Made by a program: the position numbers and the translations under genes. From assembly GCA_009829735.1 (NCBI GenBank), contig CM020619.1, positions 17,365,816-17,429,815 of the forward strand: a stretch of 64,000 nt of DNA, given 5' to 3'. Position 1 is the first letter of the stretch, and the number at the start of each line of letters is the position of its first letter. The notes under the pieces were generated by a model. The model saw only the letters and a list, made by a program, of their open reading frames with translations, did no database searches and had not been told where the DNA came from. Shown in pieces: positions 22,186 to 34,863 of this stretch. The stretch comes from Pyropia yezoensis. Taxonomy: Eukaryota > Rhodophyta > Bangiophyceae > Bangiales > Bangiaceae.

Positions 22186-23349
22186 TGGTGAGGTCATGGT
22201 CGCGGCGCGTGATGCGCCGACAAGCACCCGGACGGCCACGGCCGCGAGGGCACTGGCGGCCGACCCTACAACAAAAATAACTTCGATATCTGGGTTTTCT
22301 GGACCCACAGGCGGACACCTCTGGGACTGGTCGAAAACCCTGCATATGATTTCTCCAGCCATGACCGGAGAGCACAGTCGCCCACAAGACGGAGTCGCAA
22401 CCGCCATGCTCGCTGTGCCGCAGACCCCAAGTTGTTAGCCTGGGCACTCATCACAGGTGCGGCAACGACGTGCGGTGCGATCAAGAGAGCGCTCAGGGCG
22501 TGCATACGGGCCGCTCTCATGACCTAAGGTTGTGCGGCCACCCAAAGAGCAGACCCGGTTCCTGCACCTTAGAACCCGTACATCCGGGGTCCTCCATGGA
22601 GAAACCCGGACATCCGGGTTTCTCTATGACAGAACCCAGATATCTGGGTTCAGAAACCCCGATTATGTGTGACTTTGATTTGCTACGGATCATCCTCAGC
22701 GTCTCACGGGACCGCTCTCGAAGTCAAGCCCCATCCCCGCCCAGGATGCCTGCGCACGTAAAACAGATCACGCTGCAATATTGCGATATATATATACATC
22801 GCAATACTGCAGCGTGATCTGATATATATGTGAGGTTATAAAGCCGACCATAATACCCGGCAAATTTAAAAGTATTTTCAAACAGCGACCACGCACAATC
22901 ATGCGTCATTTTCCACATTGAGGGCATGATTGGATATCCCAAATACTGTTATTTTTGAAAGTGGACCGTATCTAGAGAGGTCATTGATTTCTGACATTCG
23001 TTGTCTTACATTATATTTCTAAAATACTCTACTTCTCCATCCAGTGGCCCCGCTGGTGGTGGCGGTGCTCTATGCTCGCCATTCGCACCGAAGGCACTCC
23101 CTGCGGGCGGCATCGGCTCCCCCGTCTCCCTGTTCCCCGCCACTCGAGAGCGAACCACACTCTCCAAGTGGCGAGAGATTAGAGCGCAAGCCCCCCAACT
23201 TCGCATACATTGTCGAAGAGGGGCCTTAACAGCCTCCAAAGCAACGGCTGCGCGCAAGAGCTTCTCAAATGGTTGGTTAGTCAGCGTGCGGGTCCGGTCC
23301 AAGCCCCGACTCGCGCGTCGCGTGCGGGAGTTGAGCCTGTTGCGGTCGC

Positions 23350-24099
23350 TCAACCCGTACCCGAGGTGCCCCCCCCCAGAGAGGCTGATCTTCTAAAGGG
23401 CTTCGCGGGCGACGGAAACTGTACCCGACTCGCGACTAGGCACAAGTAAACCCCCCCTCCCCACCGAGAGCCGTCGGCTGGCTCGCCCCGCCAACCGCCG
23501 GTTGCCGGGCACCCCCGCGTCCTCCGAGGCGTGCGCCGGGGGGGGGCCGGGGGGGGGGAGGGGGGGTCGGGGGCTGGGCGGGGGGGGGGGGGCGGGGGGG
23601 CGGCGGCCGGGGGGGGGGGGGGGGCACGTGAGCCGGAGAAGACCCGCCGCGCGAGCGGGGAGGAGGAGGAGGGGGGACGGTGGGGTTTGTCCTCCGCGCA
23701 GGAGGTGCTTGCAGTCCCGTGGCAGTGGGAGTGGCTCGCCCGAGTGCCCTCAGCGACGGTGCGCAGCTTGGAAGGCGCGGAGGAAGGGGCGGGGGGCGGA
23801 AGGGGCCCAGCCGACGATCGCGGTCGCGGAGGGAGGGGGGCAAGAGGCAATGGCGCAGGGGTAGGAGGCGCGCACCCCGCGCAAAAGGCTTGTGCAGCAG
23901 GGGCGGCTGCCTGCATGACTTCCGTGACTGCCAAAGGAAGAAAAAAAGACAGACATGAGGTTATGAGGTGCGACAGCAGAACACAAGAACGGGGGTCGCG
24001 TCAGAGAGCTGGTCAAGAACAGAACAGGGAGACAGAACCTTTCTCTTTCTCACCAGCTCAATAGATTAGATGGGCGTGCATCGTACCTGGTGTTGCCAT
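23350..24099 (-). CDS. Proline-rich protein gene with one intron, copy 2
   Basis: Copy of the gene at 10465-11214, with the start ATG at 24099-24097, the GT donor and the pyrimidine-rich acceptor all retained (intron 23928-24086). The C-terminal half differs from copy 1 because the poly-G tract has different run lengths. Confidence 0.4.
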
Positions 24100-25006
24100 G
24101 GATTGAGAGAGCAAACGCGCCTGCGCGGGGCGGGTTGAGGGCGGGAGACCCCGCTTCCTAGCCGGGGCCGTAGTGGATGTGGGCGTGGCCGCTGTGCAGC
24201 AGCAGGCGCGACACGACGGCCAGAGGGACGCAAAGCTTGGCACGGTCGTCGTCGACGGGCCGCGAGCACAGCACGTAGCGCAACCGTCGTCAGCGCTTTA
24301 TATACGCGCGCGCGGTGGGGTGGGAGCTCCTAGCAAAGCAGACGCTGAAAGTGGCGCGCCCTCATTGGGGTCCGTGAACGCATCTGATTGGCTCTCCTGG
24401 AGACCACAAAGTTTAACATTGTTTTTGGAAGGCCACAATGCGGCGGCCAAGCGCGGCACGTCCCTTGGAAACACGCTCGCCTACCCCTCTCTGAGACTTT
24501 CCTCAAGGGGGTGTGTCTTGTCCAGGGCCCCCCAAATACGCCTCCCCTGAAATGTAGCACCCCCAATAAACCCCTCTTCCGCCTCGCTGGAGCGTTTTGC
24601 GTACTATGATCTCCGGCCCGCCGCCGTTCGTGTGCCACACAGTGCCGCCCCCCCCGTCTCAAAGTCGTCGTGCAGCGGCAGTATCTCCCGAATGCCGACC
24701 TGAAAAAGCCTCGAAGAACTTTTAGCGCCCCGCTGCGCCTTCCGTCGACGCCGCAGGGTGTCGTGGGCAGCCGCGCCAGGGCCGCACTCGTCGAGCAGTC
24801 TGGGGCTGGGATGCAAAGCCCAAAATAATTTTTGAGAGCAGCCTTCCAGCCCACCACATACGGTGTGCTGCCTGGCGAAGGTGCTGTTCATTGGATCCTG
24901 CAGAATCTTCCGTCTCCGGCCGGGTGAGCACGGCCCCCACGTACCGACCCGGATCGTGGGTCTTCAGGAACCCCTTTCCCCCCCCCTGCACAGATATTAA
25001 TGAATC

Positions 25007-27861
25007 TCACAACGAAGAGAACGGCTCACGAGCAAACGAAACGAAGTGCCGACCATCACGGCATAGAGTCCCAACCACTCCGCTCACGGCGAGAACGGGA
25101 ATATATTTCGTACGTCCGTCGACACAGGAAAAACAGTCCATGTCCAGCCGTCTGTCAGGAAGTTCGTATTTTCCATGACGGTCAGCCGCCGAGCGAACAC
25201 ACTCAACGTAGGCGAAAGCTCGCGGCTCCCCGACGTGTACCAAAGCATAGTGGTGTGCGAGCCCGTAGGTAGTGACGGCCACACGTCGGACCGCGCCAGT
25301 CCGCATTTCATGAAGATCTTCAGAGTCAATCTTCAAGAGGTTGTTTCGCCGACGCCCTGGACCATTCGTGGCGACGGATCCACCAATGACGCCTCCAGCG
25401 AGCCGCGACCGGAAGTACGCTTTTGGCCAGAACGGACAGTGGCTCATGCGGTACGCCGTCGAGCCTCACCGCGGTTCGCATTTGCGCCAGTTCATGTCCG
25501 ACTAGCTCCCCGGTCGGACTAGAAGGCCGCAGGAGTCGCACTTGCTCGTCATTGTTTGCCGGAAAAGCCAAACTTCCAATGGCTGCGGCGCCACGTTCGC
25601 CCGTAGACTCGCCCGATGCGAGTCTCCAGTGAGCTGGACAGAAGGATTCGCCAAATGTTGACAAAAGTTGAGCCTCGTACTTTCGCGTATTTGCTGAAGT
25701 GAGCGCCTCATGCGGCCTTGAGTGTGACCGAATGATAAGAGTTAAGGTTCCGATGGCTCCTTCGACGGGAAATTGCCAACAGGTCCGCTTGGAAGGATGT
25801 TTGAGGTCAGGTCCAGCAACGTGGCGAAAGGAAGTTGACAGAAAGGCAGCCAGTCAAACTTGCCAGCGTACACGTTGGCGTAGAAAGCCGTGCAAAAACC
25901 CGAAAATGTCCTCGAACGACAATAATGTCCGACTTGCTGAGTGGCGTCGGTCGAGAGATCACTCGACACGCCTTACTTAATGCCATAATCATCTTGAAGT
26001 GACGGTCCGGAAGGCATCCTGCAATACAGCTTCGGCCATGCTGAGGATATAGTACATCCAGTCTGCTGCCTTGAACGACTTAAGGCGAACCTTGATGTTT
26101 CGGAGACTTCGCGCTTGGGAAGCTGGAATCGTTGAACACAACAGCTGCATTCCGCGACCTACTCTTGAGATGTTGCCGGATGAAAGTACGTAGTCGTCGC
26201 CGGCGGAGCCGGGCGCAGTCCATGCAGCGGTAACCAAGGCCCAAATCTGGGGCACGACGTTGCTTAGGATGAGGTGCATGGTGTCGTACGGGGCAATGTC
26301 GGGGCCGATCTGCTGCAAGTACTGAAGATGAGGATACCGCGCCCGGTCATCGGGACTTGGACATACCAGCAGGGAGTAACCTTTTTGACCATGTTCTCGA
26401 CGGCGTAGCGCGGGCCGGAACCGGCGCGAGCTCTTTCGACATTGGTGGCGTCCGCTAAAAACTTGGCTGCCGACCGCCTGTCTTCGGACGGCCTGGTTAT
26501 GGAGAACATAGACGCGCCGCTGGTGGGATGCACGGGGTGGTTAGTAGTAGGTGGAGACGTGCCGTACGCCCTGGAAGTCCCTGAAGCGGTTTGGCTTCAC
26601 GCCATTGCTGCCAGTAGTACTCAACATCTTGTTGCCAGCTGGCATGTCAGTCGAGACTTGCAAAAGGTTTGCGCGCAGGACGACTTCGCCTGGATGACCA
26701 GCTACTTAAACTCCCGGAATTCCTTTCTAAAGCTGGCTGAGCTCGTCCCACAACGGGTGCATGAAAGACTCCAAGTCCACTGGTTGACTGGGTCCTGGCG
26801 TGATGCACGCAATCCACTGAGCAGTATTCTTATACCGACGTGCCGGCCCCAAGGTGAGGACGGTGAAGGGGAAAGGCCAGGACCGAAAGCCCTGGTGGCG
26901 CCACGCCTCAAAACCGTCGGTTGAAAGACTGAGCGGAATGTCCGTATCAGCTGTCAAGTGGCCTTGTTGCACCATTTGGCGAAAAACTATTCCATGGTTC
27001 CATTCGCATACTTCAGGTAGATATTGTGTTGCTTTTCTCGCGTCGGCCAGCGCAGTCCGCCATCGTTCCTATCATCTTCTTCGCAATCGTAGGGGCTGCC
27101 AGCAGGGACACAAGTCAAGGGATAAGGGACCAGTAGGTGACTTGCTTTCTTGGCCCGCCGTTGAAGTTTTGCCGGCTTGTTTGGCACACGTCACAAACTG
27201 TGCTGGTCGTTCTGAAAGCGGTTAAAGCCGCGCATCCGTTTACGCACGCGTCAACCCTGGTGGTGTGCAAGTCCACGACACCGCGGACTAGGCTGTCGTG
27301 GGTGGCGGGGTTGCGGCTGATCAGGTCGGACCGCTGTTTCAGAATCTTTGCTGCACCTTTCACCGTGACGCGAAACTCTTCACGATACGTGAAGTACGCC
27401 AAGTCCTTCATCTCATGGATAAACTCTTCGACAGGGAGGAGCACGCCATTGGCCGGAGCCGTTTCCTGGAAAACTGGATCAATGGGTGCGTCTGGAAGCG
27501 CGTCAAGATTGATGCCGTCGGCTTCTTCCACGACTTCTTCGTCTGATAGATCATCCTTTGCAATCCAAACTCCGTCATTAGAGTTGCTTGCCGAATCCGA
27601 ATAGTCCGAACTGTCCGACGCGCTAACATCTGCAGCACCCGCCGGATCATTGTCGACAATGTCGGTGCCGCCTGCCACCGGGGGAGCCTTAGAAGGACTT
27701 GATGAGCCGGGGGCGTGCCACTTGCTGTTCCCCCCTGCTTGAGGACCCGTCAACCGTGGGCGCATTCCTTTGTTGTGGCGGAACCATGTTGATTTCGGAA
27801 TCTTCTTGCCGCCAAATTGATGACAATAGCATTCTTGGTACGAGTCGGAGTTTCCCGACAT
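25007..27861 (-). pseudogene. Tnp2-type transposase pseudogene, copy 2
   Basis: Carries the same early TGA (27115-27117) and later TAG/TAA codons as copy 1, plus an extra C near 27059 that adds a frameshift just before the LSTDGFEAW core. The Cys/His N terminus, the Cys cluster and the core motifs are otherwise the same. Confidence 0.8.
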
Positions 27862-28098
27862 TGTAGCCCATCTGACGGAAGGAAGGGCGGGAGGGGTGGG
27901 GTTACGAAGCGAGGGTGCCGAGAAGGGAGCACTGCTGGAGAGGGAAGGGAGGCCGTGACGCTGGGTAAGTAGGCTTACGAGCGAAGGGCAGGGGAAGGTG
28001 TGAAGGTGTGGGGGAGGGATAGGGGGTGACGGGCGGGATGTCGCGATCTGTGCTGAGATGGGATGATGAGAAAGGGATTGGAGGTGGTGGGGTCCGCC

Positions 28099-28106
28099 CT
28101 TTTATA
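28099..28106 (-). promoter_or_regulatory. TATA box of transposase copy 2
   Basis: Plus strand cttttata, minus strand TATAAAAG, about 240 bp upstream of the ATG at 27861; identical to copy 1. Confidence 0.5.
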
Positions 28107-29270
28107 GCCTGGTCCACAGACGTGCTGCCTCTCTTCTGGGGCTAGCCCGCGAAAGGCTCGCGTTATGGACGAGCTGTCGTGGAGGTTGCTTAGCGCGGAG
28201 GTGGCTACGTCAGTAAAATTTTGTCGTTGCCTCCGGAGGCTTCCAATAAAATGCAGCCTGGAAGGCTCCACGAGCTCTGCGGTAGCCATTGGATAGCGTG
28301 AAAAGGGAAGGGCTTGCGGCGAGATGTGGGGGCCAGGCTTGGCGGCGGGGACCCACTGAAAGCGCCAAGAGTGGAGGGGTGGGGCGTGCCACAGGGCAGC
28401 GGCCGTGCAGGCAGCACGGTTGTGCAGCACCCTCCAGAAGGGGTGGGCGAGCGGAGGGGAGAATGCCGGCGCGGTGGCGGTGCGGCGCTCGAGGGGGGGG
28501 CGTGTGGAAAAAAAGCGGCGGCGGGGCGCGGCGGGGGGCAGCGGCCTTGCGGCCAGCGCGGCTGTGAAGCACCTTCCAAAACGGGTGGGCAGGCGGCGAG
28601 GTCGGAGGGTGCGGGCGGGGTGGCGGCGCGGCGCTGGGGGAGGGGGCATTTGGAAAAAAATTGCGTCGGTGGGGCGCAGCTGGGCGCAGCGGCCATGCGG
28701 CAAGCACGGTTGCGCAGCACCCTCCACAAGGCGGGGGCGAGCGGAGGGCAGAGTGCGGGCGCAGTGGCGGCGCGTCGCGCGAGGGGGGAGCGTGTGGAAG
28801 GTAGCGGCGGCGGGGCGCGGCGGGGGGGAGCGGTCATGTGGCTGGCGCCGGTGTGCAGCACGGTGGCGTGCCGGGACCGCCACGGGGGGGGGCGGGCGAC
28901 TGCCTGGGGGGGGGTGCTCGCGGCGAGGCGCTCGAAGGGGGGGCGTGCGGAAACGAACTGGGGTGGGGGCGCAGCGGGGGGCAGCGGCCGAACGTCCAGG
29001 GCAGTTGCTCAGCGCGGTTTGGCCGCGAGGTGGCGAAACAGGATGGCCACTGGGGGGGGGGGCGGTCGGCGGAGTGGGGTGCTGACTCGGCGACCCACCC
29101 CAGCGGCCCAGGACGTGCGGTTGAAAACTCCGGAACAATATGGGAGCGCAACCACCCCGTTGAAAAAGTCATCTGGGAGGGGCCCCTGTGAGGGAGTGGC
29201 GGGAATCCTGCAAAAAACCCCGATTATGGTGACCATATTTCGGGATATCGGGGTTATTTTTGTTGTAGGG

Positions 29271-30203
29271 CGGCACGTCGGCGGCGCTTGGTGGTGAGGT
29301 CGTGGTCTCGCCGCGTGATGCGTCGGCAAGCAAACGGACGGCCACGGCGGTAGAGGCGCCTGCGGCCAACACTTCGGCAGATGGAGTGCGAGCTGTAACA
29401 GCGGCGCGCGCCGCGGCCCCGGAAGCCGCCGCGGAAGCCGCACGCCACAGCCTCTGTTGCACCTGTCAGGCGTCCTTCGAGTCTCCTGCGTTAGAAGTTC
29501 AACCAGCCCGCTCCTCGGGGTCCTGCGGTGTGCGTCTGAGGCGAGCCTCAGTACGGTCTCATGGTGGACAGCTCCGATTGTGGAGGGCGTTCAATCACAC
29601 TTGCATCTCGGATGAGCCTGGCGACCACTATGAGTGCGACACTTGTTTGATGCGGCATCGCACTCTCTGTCGAGGTTGCTTTTTCGTGCCGTGCTACCAG
29701 GCGTATTACCTTTTTGTCTGCTGTCCAGTCGGTCAACGGGCCCGGCTGTCGTGACGAACATCAACGGTGTACTAGTCACGGCAGGTGACGTGGCCGTGCT
29801 GCAGGGGTCAGACTGGTTCACTGACTCCGTCTTGAACGCGTACACCTCCCAAGGGGAGGTCGTAGTCCGTAACGTCGTTGGCGGGTCTGGCCTTCGGAAC
29901 TTGTTGGTCCGATCCTGGCGGACACCTATGCTCGTCTTCCACCCCAAATGTTGTCTGTCTGCCGCTTGGTCGTTGCTGTACGAGGGCGCCGCGCTGGTGT
30001 CTGAGATTTCTTCGCCCTACCTACTCACCCAAAACTCCGCCGTGCGACACGTTGTTCGTTCCTACGCGGACATGTCGAAGGCGGTTATGGCCGCTGATCG
30101 CGGCGCAAAGCCACCGAACCGGCCATTCATACCATACTCGACCCCGGCCACCGCGCGTGTCCCGCCTGCCTGCCAGAAATCCAATGAGAAATTGCCGCCA
30201 TGA
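29271..30203 (+). pseudogene. Cys-rich and Ulp1/C48-like segment, copy 2
   Basis: Counterpart of 16388-17319. Here the first frame is unbroken from the last 32-residue repeat through the CCTC and CDTC...CRGC cysteines to a TGA at 29752-29754. The GVLVTAGDVAVLQG segment is again in a second frame ending at 30203, so the frame change is ancestral and compatible with an intron or an old lesion. No catalytic residues can be assigned. Confidence 0.35.
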
Positions 30204-33200
30204 CCCATTCTGCACGTACGGCCATATCCGAGACACGCGTACCGGAACCCATTCCAAATTCCGAAATCAAGCGTCCGCGAGTTGGGATCGTAGTCTGGTG
30301 AGGGATCACAGGCGAACCCCCAATGCTGTACGTCTTCTTTTGTCTTTTTTTGTCGTCTGCGTGTGGTCTACCGTGTGTGCTGGAGGGGTGGGCGGCGGGG
30401 GAGGTGTTTTGGTGACAATTCTTTGCTCTCAAACGCCCACCATTCGCTCCTCCCCGTACTCCACCTGCACCTGGTATGGCGTGGAGGGCGGGTCCCACAT
30501 CTGGCTGCCACTCCATCCAAATGGGGCGGCTGCCCACCATGGAAAACCAATTTTTTCGTTTCGGCTACAGCTCTTCAACTCAGCTGTCGAGTTCACACTC
30601 GGCTGCTACGGAGTGGGACTGGGATTGCGGTGAGGAGAGCCAACTCTGATGGGCACACCCAGCGGGATGGACCGGGGCGGGAAGAGGGAAAGCTCGCGTC
30701 TGACGGAGTGAAAAATTGGCTGTCCACAGGCGACGCAACGTGATCAACTAAACGGAAGTGAGGCGTTTTTTTGTGTCCATCGTCGAGTCCCAAACCACGG
30801 CACACACGTGCACAACAGACGAACACGTGCACGCAAGTGTGCTGTTGCACTACCAATGCACGGATTTCATTGGAATTCGGCACAGTGGGCGGGGTCAAAT
30901 CGGGCCGCCATACCCTTTCTGCACGTACGGCCATATCCGAGACACGCGTACCGGAACCCATTCCGAATTCCGAAGTCAAGCGTCCGCGAGTTGGGTTAGT
31001 AGTCTGGTGAGGGATCACAGGCGAACCCCCAATGCTGTACGTCTTCTTTTGTCTTTTTTTGTCGTCTGCGTGTGGTCTACCGTGTGTGCTGGAGGGGTGG
31101 GCGGCGGGGGAGGTGTTTGGTGACAATTCTTTGCTCTCAAAACGCCCACCATTCGCTCCTCCCCGTACTCCACCTGCACCTGATATGGCGTGGAGGGCGG
31201 GTCCCACATCTGGCTGCCACTCCATCCAAATGGGGCGGCTGCCCACCATGGAAAACCAATTTTTTCGTTTCGGCTACAGCTCTTCAACTCAGCTGTCGAG
31301 TTCACACTCGGCTGCTACGGAGTGGGACTGGGATTGCGGTGAGGAGAGCCAACTCTGATGGGCACACCCAGCGGGATGGACCGGGGCGGGAAGAGGGAAA
31401 GCTCGCGTCTGACGGAGTGAAAAATTGGCTGTCCACAGGCGACGCAACGTGATCAACTAAACGGAAGTGAGGCGTTTTTTGTGTCCATCGTCGAGTCCCA
31501 AACCACGGCACACACGTGCACAACAGACGAACACGTGCACGCAAGTGTGCTGTTGCACTACCAATGCACGGATTTCATTGGAATTCGGCACAGTGGGCGG
31601 GGTCAAATCGGGCCGCCATACCCCTTTCTGCACGTACGGCCATATCCGAGACACGCGTACCGGAACCCATTCCGAATTCCGAAGTCAAGCGTCCGCGAGT
31701 TGGGTTAGTAGTCTGGTGAGGGATCACAGGCGAACCCCCAATGCTGTACGTCTTCTTTTGTCTTTTTTTGTCGTCTGCGTGTGGTCTACCGTGTGTGCTG
31801 GAGGGGTGGGCGGCGGGGGAGGTGTTTTGGTGACAATTCTTTGCTCTCAAAACGCCCACCATTCGCTCCTCCCCGTACTCCACCTGCACCTGGTATGGCG
31901 TGGAGGGCGGGTCCCACATCTGGCTGCCACTCCATCCAAATGGGGCGGCTGCCCACCATGGAAAACCAATTTTTTCGTTTCGGCTACAGCTCTTCAACTC
32001 AGCTGTCGAGTTCACACTCGGCTGCTACGGAGTGGGACTGGGATTGCGGTGAGGAGAGCCAACTCTGATGGGCACACCCAGCGGGATGGACCGGGGCGGG
32101 AAGAGGGAAAGCTCGCGTCTGACGGAGTGAAAAATTGGCTGTCCACAGGCGACGCAACGTGATCAACTAAACGGAAGTGAGGCGTTTTTTGTGTCCATCG
32201 TCGAGTCCCAAACCACGGCACACACGTGCACAACAGACGAACACGTGCACGCAAGTGTGCTGTTGCACTACCAATGCACGGATTTCATTGGAATTCGGCA
32301 CAGTGGGCGGGGTCAAATCGGGCCGCCATACCCCTTTCTGCACGTCAGCCATATCCGAGACACGCGTACCGGAACCCATTCGAATTCCGAAGTCAAGCGT
32401 CCGCGAGTTGGGTTAGTAGTCTGGTGAGGGATCACAGGCGAACCCCCAATGCTGTACGTCTTCTTTTGTCTTTTTTTGTCGTCTGCGTGTGGTCTACCGT
32501 GTGTGCTGGAGGGGTGGGCGGCGGGGGAGGTGTTTTGGTGACAATTCTTTGCTCTCAAAACGCCCACCATTCGCTCCTCCCCGTACTCCACCTGCACCTG
32601 GTATGGCGTGGAGGGCGGGTCCACATCTGGCTGCCACTCCATCCAAATGGGGCGGCTGCCCACCATGGAAAACCAATTTTTTCGTTTCGGCTACAGCTCT
32701 TCAACTCAGCTGTCGAGTTCACACTCGGCTGCTACGGAGTGGGACTGGGATTGCGGTGAGGAGAGCCAACTCTGATGGGCACACCCAGCGGGATGGACCG
32801 GGGGCGGGAAGAGGGAAAGCTCGCGTCTGACGGAGTGAAAAATTGGCTGTCCACAGGCGACGCAACGTGATCAACTAAACGGAAGTGAGGCGTTTTTTGT
32901 GTCCATCGTCGAGTCCCAAACCACGGCACACACGTGCACAACAGACGAACACGTGCACGCAAGTGTGCTGTTGCACTACCAATGCACGGATTTCATTGGA
33001 ATTCGGCACAGTGGGCGGGGTCAAATCGGGCCGCCATACCCCTTTCTGCACGTACGGCCATATCCGAGACACGCGTACCGGAACCCATTCCGAATTCCGA
33101 AGTCAAGCGTCCGCGAGTTGGGTTAGTAGTCTGGTGAGGGATCACAGGCGAACCCCCAATGCTGTACGTCTTCTTTTGTCTTTTTTTGTCGTCTGCGTGT

Positions 33201-34363
33201 GGTCTACCGTGTGTGCTGGAGGGGTGGGCGGCGGGGGAGGTGTTTTGGTGACAATTCTTTGCTCTCAAACGCCCACCATTCGCTCCCTCCCCCGTACTCC
33301 ACCTGCACCTGGTATGGCGTGGAGGGCGGGTCCCACATCTGGCTGCCACTCCATCCAAATGGGGCGGCTGCCCACCATGGAAAACCAATTTTTTCGTTTC
33401 GGCTACAGCTCTTCAACTCAGCTGTCGAGTTCACACTCGGCTGCTACGGAGTGGGACTGGGATTGCGGTGAGGAGAGCCAACTCTGATGGGCACACCCAG
33501 CGGGATGGACCGGGGCGGGAAGAGGGAAAGCTCGCGTCTGACGGAGTGAAAAATTGGCTGTCCACAGGCGACGCAACGTGATCAACTAAACGGAAGTGAG
33601 GCGTTTTTTGTGTCCATCGTCGAGTCCCAAACCACGGCACACACGTGCACAACAGACGAACACGTGCACGCAAGTGTGCTGTTGCACTACCAATGCACGG
33701 ATTTCATTGGAATTCGGCACAGTGGGCGGGGTCAAATCGGGCCGCCATACCCCTTTCTGCACGTACGGCCATATCCGAGACACGCGTACCGGAACCCATT
33801 CGAATTCCGAAGTCAAGCGTCCCGCGAGTTGGGTTAGTAGTACTGGTGAGGGATCACAGGCGAACCCCCAATGCTGTACGTCTTCTTTTGTCTTTTTTTG
33901 TCGTCTGCGTGTGGTCTACCGTGTGTGCTGGAGGGGTGGGCGGCGGGGGAGGTGTTTTGGTGACAATTCTTTGCTCTCAAAACGCCCACCATTCGCTCCT
34001 CCCCGTACTCCACCTGCACCTGGTATGGCGTGGAGGGCGGGTCCCACATCTGGCTGCCACTCCATCCAAATGGGGCGGCTGCCCACCATGGAAAACCAAT
34101 TTTTTCGTTTCGGCTACAGCTCTTCAACTCAGCTGTCGAGTTCACACTCGGCTGCTACGGAGTGGGACTGGGATTGCGGTGAGGAGAGCCAACTCTGATG
34201 GGCACACCCAGCGGGATGGACCGGGGCGGGAAGAGGGAAAGCTCGCGTCTGACGGGTGAAAAATTGGCTGTCCACAGGCGACGCAACGTGATCAACTAAA
34301 CGGAAGTGAGGCGTTTTTTGTGTCCATCGTCGAGTCCCAAACCACGGCACACACGTGCACAAC
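30194..34363. repeat. 710-bp satellite array 2, nearly six units up to the gap
   Basis: Begins with the same variant first unit as array 1, but the cacgtcagcc variant is the fourth unit instead of the third, so one unit has been gained or lost. Single-base homopolymer indels appear (for example near 30432, 31118, 32379, 32800, 33283, 33820 and 34254) that are absent from array 1, suggesting either decay or poorer consensus toward the gap. Confidence 0.93.
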
Positions 34364-34863
34364 NNNNNNNNNNNNNNNNNNNNNNNNNNNNNNNNNNNNN
34401 NNNNNNNNNNNNNNNNNNNNNNNNNNNNNNNNNNNNNNNNNNNNNNNNNNNNNNNNNNNNNNNNNNNNNNNNNNNNNNNNNNNNNNNNNNNNNNNNNNNN
34501 NNNNNNNNNNNNNNNNNNNNNNNNNNNNNNNNNNNNNNNNNNNNNNNNNNNNNNNNNNNNNNNNNNNNNNNNNNNNNNNNNNNNNNNNNNNNNNNNNNNN
34601 NNNNNNNNNNNNNNNNNNNNNNNNNNNNNNNNNNNNNNNNNNNNNNNNNNNNNNNNNNNNNNNNNNNNNNNNNNNNNNNNNNNNNNNNNNNNNNNNNNNN
34701 NNNNNNNNNNNNNNNNNNNNNNNNNNNNNNNNNNNNNNNNNNNNNNNNNNNNNNNNNNNNNNNNNNNNNNNNNNNNNNNNNNNNNNNNNNNNNNNNNNNN
34801 NNNNNNNNNNNNNNNNNNNNNNNNNNNNNNNNNNNNNNNNNNNNNNNNNNNNNNNNNNNNNNN
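34364..34863. other. Assembly gap (500 N)
   Basis: Exactly 500 N, a conventional gap of unknown size. It separates the satellite region from the retroelement region, so linkage across it depends on scaffolding. Confidence 1.

Larger units (their letters stand above)
22264..29270. mobile_element. Tnp2-type DNA transposon, copy 2
   Basis: Same termini, subterminal palindromes (22599-22651), 58-bp palindrome (22764-22821), G-rich tract (23536-23624), TATA box (28099-28106) and ~145-bp repeats (28397-29068) as copy 1. It arrived by duplication of the whole module, not by a second insertion, because it occupies the identical site. Confidence 0.8.
20852..30193. repeat. 9.34-kb duplicated module, copy 2
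   Basis: Second copy of 7966-17309, flanked by 710-bp satellite on both sides. It carries the same inserted transposon with the same transposase stops, so both insertion and decay came before duplication. Copy-specific changes include an extra C near 27059 (frameshift in the transposase), an extra C near 29417 that leaves the Cys-rich frame open, and TGA instead of TGG near 22183. Confidence 0.95.
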
